This document shows positions 58,986 to 64,000 of a stretch of DNA of 64,000 nucleotides, in pieces. The position numbers and the translations under genes are program-made. Under the pieces are notes generated by a model, which worked only from the letters and a program-made list of their open reading frames with translations, was not told the DNA's origin and made no database searches. The stretch comes from Serinus canaria (taxonomy: Eukaryota; Chordata; Aves; Passeriformes; Fringillidae): positions 61,365,543-61,429,542 of the forward strand of contig NC_066314.1 of NCBI RefSeq assembly GCF_022539315.1, given 5' to 3'. Numbering within the stretch: position 1 is the stretch's first letter; each line of letters opens with the position of its first letter.

Positions 58986-61900
58986 GGTCCAGTAATGATA
59001 TGTTTCTCAACAGGAAGGTCACCAAGATCCTCCAAGACACAGGGGAAATCCTACATAGCTGGGAGTGTTTCCTGTGGTACAGGTGCAGGTGCCCAGGTAT
59101 TTAATCCAGTGCACATGCAACAGTTGTGTCTTTTAACAGAGAGCAAGTTACACAACGATTTCTTCCAAGCCTCATGAGTCTCTCATTGCTAGCTAAGGGT
59201 ATTTAATAGCAAATAACTCATAGAACCAGACTAGACTACCCACCCCTGGCCACTGCTCATGTTCTACCAGGGTGCTGACTGGGAAGGGTTAAAATACTCC
59301 AGAGGATGGTGTCAGAGGCAGACAGGGCTAGCCTGAACCTCAGGGAAGTCATCCAACCCTCCCTGCCCCAATCCTGGGCCATCCCAGCAATGCCTGTGTC
59401 ACTCCTGGCAAGCATTCAGCTAGCCTGTCTTAGAGACCTCCCATGGTGGAGCATCCATGAACTCTGCTGTGCCCCAAGGGAGCTCACCCCTTGTAATTTT
59501 AAGGAATAATACAGCTGTGCATAGCTGACTTTATGTCATGCTTAATTACAATTTGTTGTCAATCTGGCATCTATGTAATACATATGGAAAAACATAATTT
59601 AATACATCTCACTCGACTTTGCTTACATCTGGCTTTCTGCCAGGCTGCACCTCCTCCCTCTCCTCACTCTGCCTCGGCCTCAGCACACACTCAGCACCTA
59701 TAACCTTGTCTCTTTTTCTCTCCTGCTCACTAGGTCTGTCTCCTTTTCCTGCTTCATCTTTTCCTCCCTTCTCACACTTACTGTGGACATCCCACACAGG
59801 AACCCCCCACCCTTGTGAAGGGGGTGCACACCCTGCACCTGGAGACACAACCCCATGCTGCTGTGGGTTTGCATCCATCTTCAAAGTCACAAAGACACCT
59901 ATCAGGCACCCCAACAGAATCCCCCTGCTTGCTGCCACCACCCACACGAGGCTCTTGGAAAAAGCAATTTCCATAGGTTAATCCTGGAAGACTTTCAAGT
60001 AAACCACACTTACATATCAAGCACTTGCCATCCCTATGCACCTTTCTAGGGATTAAGAAAGCTGGATTCAGCCATGAACAAAGCCTGGGTTTAAATGGGG
60101 AGGGAGGGGTCCCTGCTGGGAGGCTCTGCACCTCTCTGCTCTCCTATCTACATTGTACACTCACACTTCATTTAGGTTAGGGCCTTAAAGAAAACCTCCT
60201 GCTTCCTTCAGCAAGAGCATGGGAGCAAATAAATGACTGAAGCTCAGAGCTGGAGAAAGCAGTGCAGCTGTTTGTGGAAACAAGACAAAAGATTTAGAAA
60301 CACTTGCTTTTTTTTTTCCCCCCCTCTCCCATGTCAGGCTGTTTACAGAAACCAAGGGATGAAATTTTGCAGACAAAACCACTGAGAGCAGCCTGTCAGT
60401 CTCGAAGGGAAGGAGAAAGGGAGGGAGACAGAAAGGGAGGGGAGCGTAGGCTTCTTTCAGGATTATGGATCATTGCTAAATTGCTCTATCAATTATTAAA
60501 CCCATCACTCAAAGTGCAGTAACCAAAATATAGCAGATAAAGCCTTTCTCATCCACTCTCTACCAGCTGCTCTCCTCCTCCTAAAGCCAGAGGGGAATGA
60601 AAATTCCCATAGTTTATATTTCATAAAGATCATTTTCCCTGAGCCTTGAAAAGAAAAGATTTTCTGGACAAGGTGCAGTGGAACCGAGCCCATGGCAGGA
60701 AGACATTAAAGGAGGAATTGCCCTTTTGACTAACAGACCTAAGGAATAAAACAAAATCTCTGCAATCAATATGATTTCTTAACACTGACATTAAAACATT
60801 TGTCTGTGAATAAATGAAGAAGCAGGCCTCAGTCATCAATACCTGTTAGTTGCTGTTTGCTCTTTGCCACTGCTGCTGAACATGAGATCTGAGATCAACA
60901 GCAGGGTGGGCATGGTCCCAGGAAAGGACAGAACAAAGAGGCACGAGGCACCTGGTCTGGCCAGTGGCTCTGTGGAGAAGAAAACTGCAACCATGCATCC
61001 AGCGTGAGACAGGAAACCCTGGGTGAGCAGTGCTGAGAAGGAACCACACAGGGGGGGATACCCAGGACTTAACATCCTGCTGGAAAGGCTTCCATGGGGC
61101 TGCCAGGGTCTGGATGGACCTAGTGATTCTGTGAGTTTTTAGCAGCACCACATGCACTTGCTGGAAGCATTTACCAAGTGTATCATCTGAAGCAAATACA
61201 TGTCTGAATCCTGGCAAGAGCCTGGGTGCAGCTCAGGTTAAACACACACTCATGTGTTTTGCTGAACCTGCATCCCCTAGCAAGTCCTTGCTGTGATTGA
61301 GCTGGAAATCACAAAAGCAAAAAAGTGCTAATAAGCCCAATAATGGAAAAGAGAGCAAGGCTCTGGGTATGACCAAGAGCCTGATAAGCTTGTCCCAGCC
61401 TGGAGGAAGCCCCACTGGACTGACCACAACCACACTCACCTCTCTGCACTCAGAAATGCAGGACTCCCTAAACTTGAGAGGAGGTGCCCAACATGGAGCA
61501 CCAGGACCATCCCCCTGGGGGTCGAGAGCTCCACGCTGAGCCAGAAGCACAAAAACACGCACAGGGGGTGATGCAACAACAGCTACATTCAGCACAGCGT
61601 GACCTCTGGTTGTTCTCCCAAACAAAGGGCCATGCATGGGGGGAGGGCTGGGGCTTTCCCAGGTTATGGAAGAAATCAGAGAATAGAAAAATCATAATTT
61701 GAAAACAAAAGCCCTATCCATGCCAGGCAGTGAATGGATGAGCCTCAACGTATTGGGTGCAGAAATCCCCTGAAGGAGGGATCTGATCAAGAGGGGAAGA
61801 ATGCCAATTATGTGCTCCCATTCATGCCACTGCAATGAAAGCATAATTCTGACTCTGCTTTCTGACCCGCAGTATGCAATTTATGCAAATCCAAGCTGTT

Positions 61901-62865
61901 CTCGCTTCCCTCAGAGCCAAGTGTCCACCAATGCCAGAGCTGGCTCTAACTTTTTGTTTTCCTTTTCAAACCTATTGTTTTCACTGCTGAATATTTAAGA
62001 CCTTTTGTTGTTGCTGTTGCATTTCTTTGAAAATGAAATAATAATTGAAAAACTCCCACAGCACACAGAAACAAACAAAAGTTGACTTCTCCTTTCTCCA
62101 GCCATTCTGCCACGCTCAGTTCCATCCCAAGCCCTTATCATCCCAGCCCAGAGCTTGCCACGTATTGGCCAAGTGAAGCTTCTCATGTCTGATCTGCAAC
62201 GCTCCTGACACTTTTGTTCACAGCAAATACTGAAAGTTGCACCAAGCTGCATGGTGGTTTTATAGGATTAACCTGAATACTGAGCCAACTGTCAATATAA
62301 GGTTCCAAAAGATTTCTATCCCTGGCAAACGCGGATACGAACCAGACTCAGGCCATGATCCTAAGATTGGCTTCACAGAACAAGTAGCAGGTCTGAGACT
62401 AAAAATACCAAATTACTGCAGCCTTAATTTATTTTTTTTTCTTTTTTAATCATGTCTTCTGGCTGCCTTCTTTTTTTATAATTAAAAGAAGATAAAGACA
62501 AAAATAAAGTACTTATCCTGCCTGCTCCTTGGACAAAGGAGTGTTGCCCTTTACTTATCTCTGAAGAGCCACACAGATTTAATATTATTATTATTATTAG
62601 CCACAACTATTTGTATTTCGGCAGAGCCTGGAGCCTTACAATGCTAGATGCTAAAACGTGCTAAGGGACTGTGTCTGCTCCAGAGAATTGATGATCTAAG
62701 ACAATGTGTGGTGACAGGGGAACAGATTGGTGGAGCAGTTTGCCCAAGATCATACAGTGAGAGCACAGCAAAGCCAAGAAAAGAAGTGGGGTCCTTGTGA
62801 ACAGTGAACAGTGTGCTGTATCTGTCAGACCACGACTCCTACTTATTATAGCAGGGAACAACAAC

Positions 62866-62952
<87 letters not shown>
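62866..62952. repeat. (AAT)n microsatellite, 29 units
   Basis: A perfect trinucleotide run preceded by three AAC units. It produces an artefactual poly-Leu frame on the minus strand. Such a long perfect run is likely polymorphic. Confidence 0.97.
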
Positions 62953-62954
<2 letters not shown>

Positions 62955-64000
62955 TAATGCATGGATTTGAAGGCTCTTTTGAAACAGATGGGTATTACTG
63001 AGGTAAGGCAAATTTTAGGTCAAAATGACCTGTAGATATCACCCAGCAAGACAGCAGCCATGCTGGGAACAGTGCATGAAATCTAAGGCCCACTTTTAAG
63101 CCCTGCCTGGTGAGTCACAGCACCCTGCCTATGCTTTGAGGACCTGCATGGTCCAAGCAGGAGTTTAAGGAAAAGCCTGGAAATGCTTGCTCATCTGCAC
63201 ATGGAGATCTGTGTGGCAAGGAACAGCAGGGATACCTCGGAGCTGCCCCAGTTGGCTATTCCTGCTACAAAGGGTTGAAAATTCCCACTTTCAATTCAAG
63301 CCCTGCTTGAGTCAGCACAGCTGGTGGAACGGGTGACAACAGCCCCCTGTACAAACAGCAGGGCACAGCACAGATTGCAGAAACGCAAATCCACTCTGAA
63401 TTTAGTTTATTTTTATTACATTTATATTAGGGCTAACATCTGGAAATGTTAAGTAGAGCCCTACTGTACTAGATGATGTAAAAAAAATGGAAGAAAAGAG
63501 TCCTTGCACTAAAAAACTTGCAGCCTAATTTGGGATCCCTCATCATACTGGAAATAAAAGCTCTGGGACTTGCTGCTCAGCATCTGCTAAGACAGGAGCT
63601 GCAATCAAACCTGAACAAAATGCAATCCCTGATGCACTGGGGTGACCACTGTGAGTCTAGATCCTGCAGCTACCCTATTTCAGGGCCAAAGACTGCAATT
63701 GCTCCCTTGTCCAGAGATGGAAGAGGGCCCTTGTAGCTGTAGCAGAACAACTGTGACTCTGCTAATGTCACACATCTTAGTGGAGCCAGACAGAAAACCA
63801 GGACACAATCAACAACGCAAGTGTGGTGTGCAAATAGTCCTGAAGGAACCATGATGCTTCCCTTGTGGGAAGAAAGGCACCTCTTCAGAGGAAAAACAAA
63901 GTCTTCTGCAAAGTTAAGTTCATTCTTTATTTAAAACCATCACATAGAAAATTCAATTGTTCTCTAACGCATCTCTGTACCAAATCAGAAACCTAAATTC

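Noticed and set aside
61060..61135. A possible CR1 tail ending in GATTCTGTGA
   Set aside because: Only the last ten bases and a loose upstream resemblance support it; too little for a call.
62661..63011. A minus-strand open frame with a long poly-leucine run
   Set aside because: It is the translation of the (AAT)29 microsatellite.

Overview
This is vertebrate nuclear DNA, most likely from a bird and probably a songbird-like neoavian. Two things point there: CR1 LINE 3' ends of the avian type (about 11836-12047 and 58165-58985), and an LTR (about 30757-31225) that resembles, from memory, LTRs common in songbird genomes. No bacterial, phage or CRISPR features are present, and no operon logic applies.

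The window is dominated by one minus-strand gene, HIPK2 (homeodomain-interacting protein kinase 2). Thirteen coding exons can be placed with canonical GT-AG boundaries and phases that agree from exon to exon. They run from 51647 (start of kinase subdomain VIII, the APE motif) down to the TAA stop at 17344-17346. Together they encode about 832 residues: the C-terminal part of the kinase domain, then the long regulatory tail with proline-directed sites, a basic nuclear-localisation-like patch, a SUMO-interaction motif, Ser/Gln/His-rich regions and the conserved C-terminus. By analogy with the human gene these should be exons 3-15. The large exon carrying the N-terminus and the ATP-binding lobe lies beyond the right edge, because 51648-64000 is all intron.

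Region by region: 1-4680 is intergenic DNA downstream of HIPK2, with a (AGCCG)20 microsatellite next to a CpG-rich patch holding a strong CTCF-like motif. 4680-17343 is best read as an unusually long HIPK2 3' UTR with two candidate poly(A) signals. It holds an antisense CR1, a long purine tract that turns abruptly into a CpG- and GGCCGGCC-dense block, a quadruplex motif and an internal A25 tract. 17344-51647 contains the exons and introns, with the LTR in antisense orientation close to the donor of exon 12. 51648-64000 is intronic, with a decayed CR1 and an (AAT)29 repeat.

No unknown protein-coding system was found. The points most worth following up are the GC block in the 3' UTR, the internal in-frame acceptor in exon 8, the antisense LTR beside exon 12, and the CTCF/CpG element beyond the gene.
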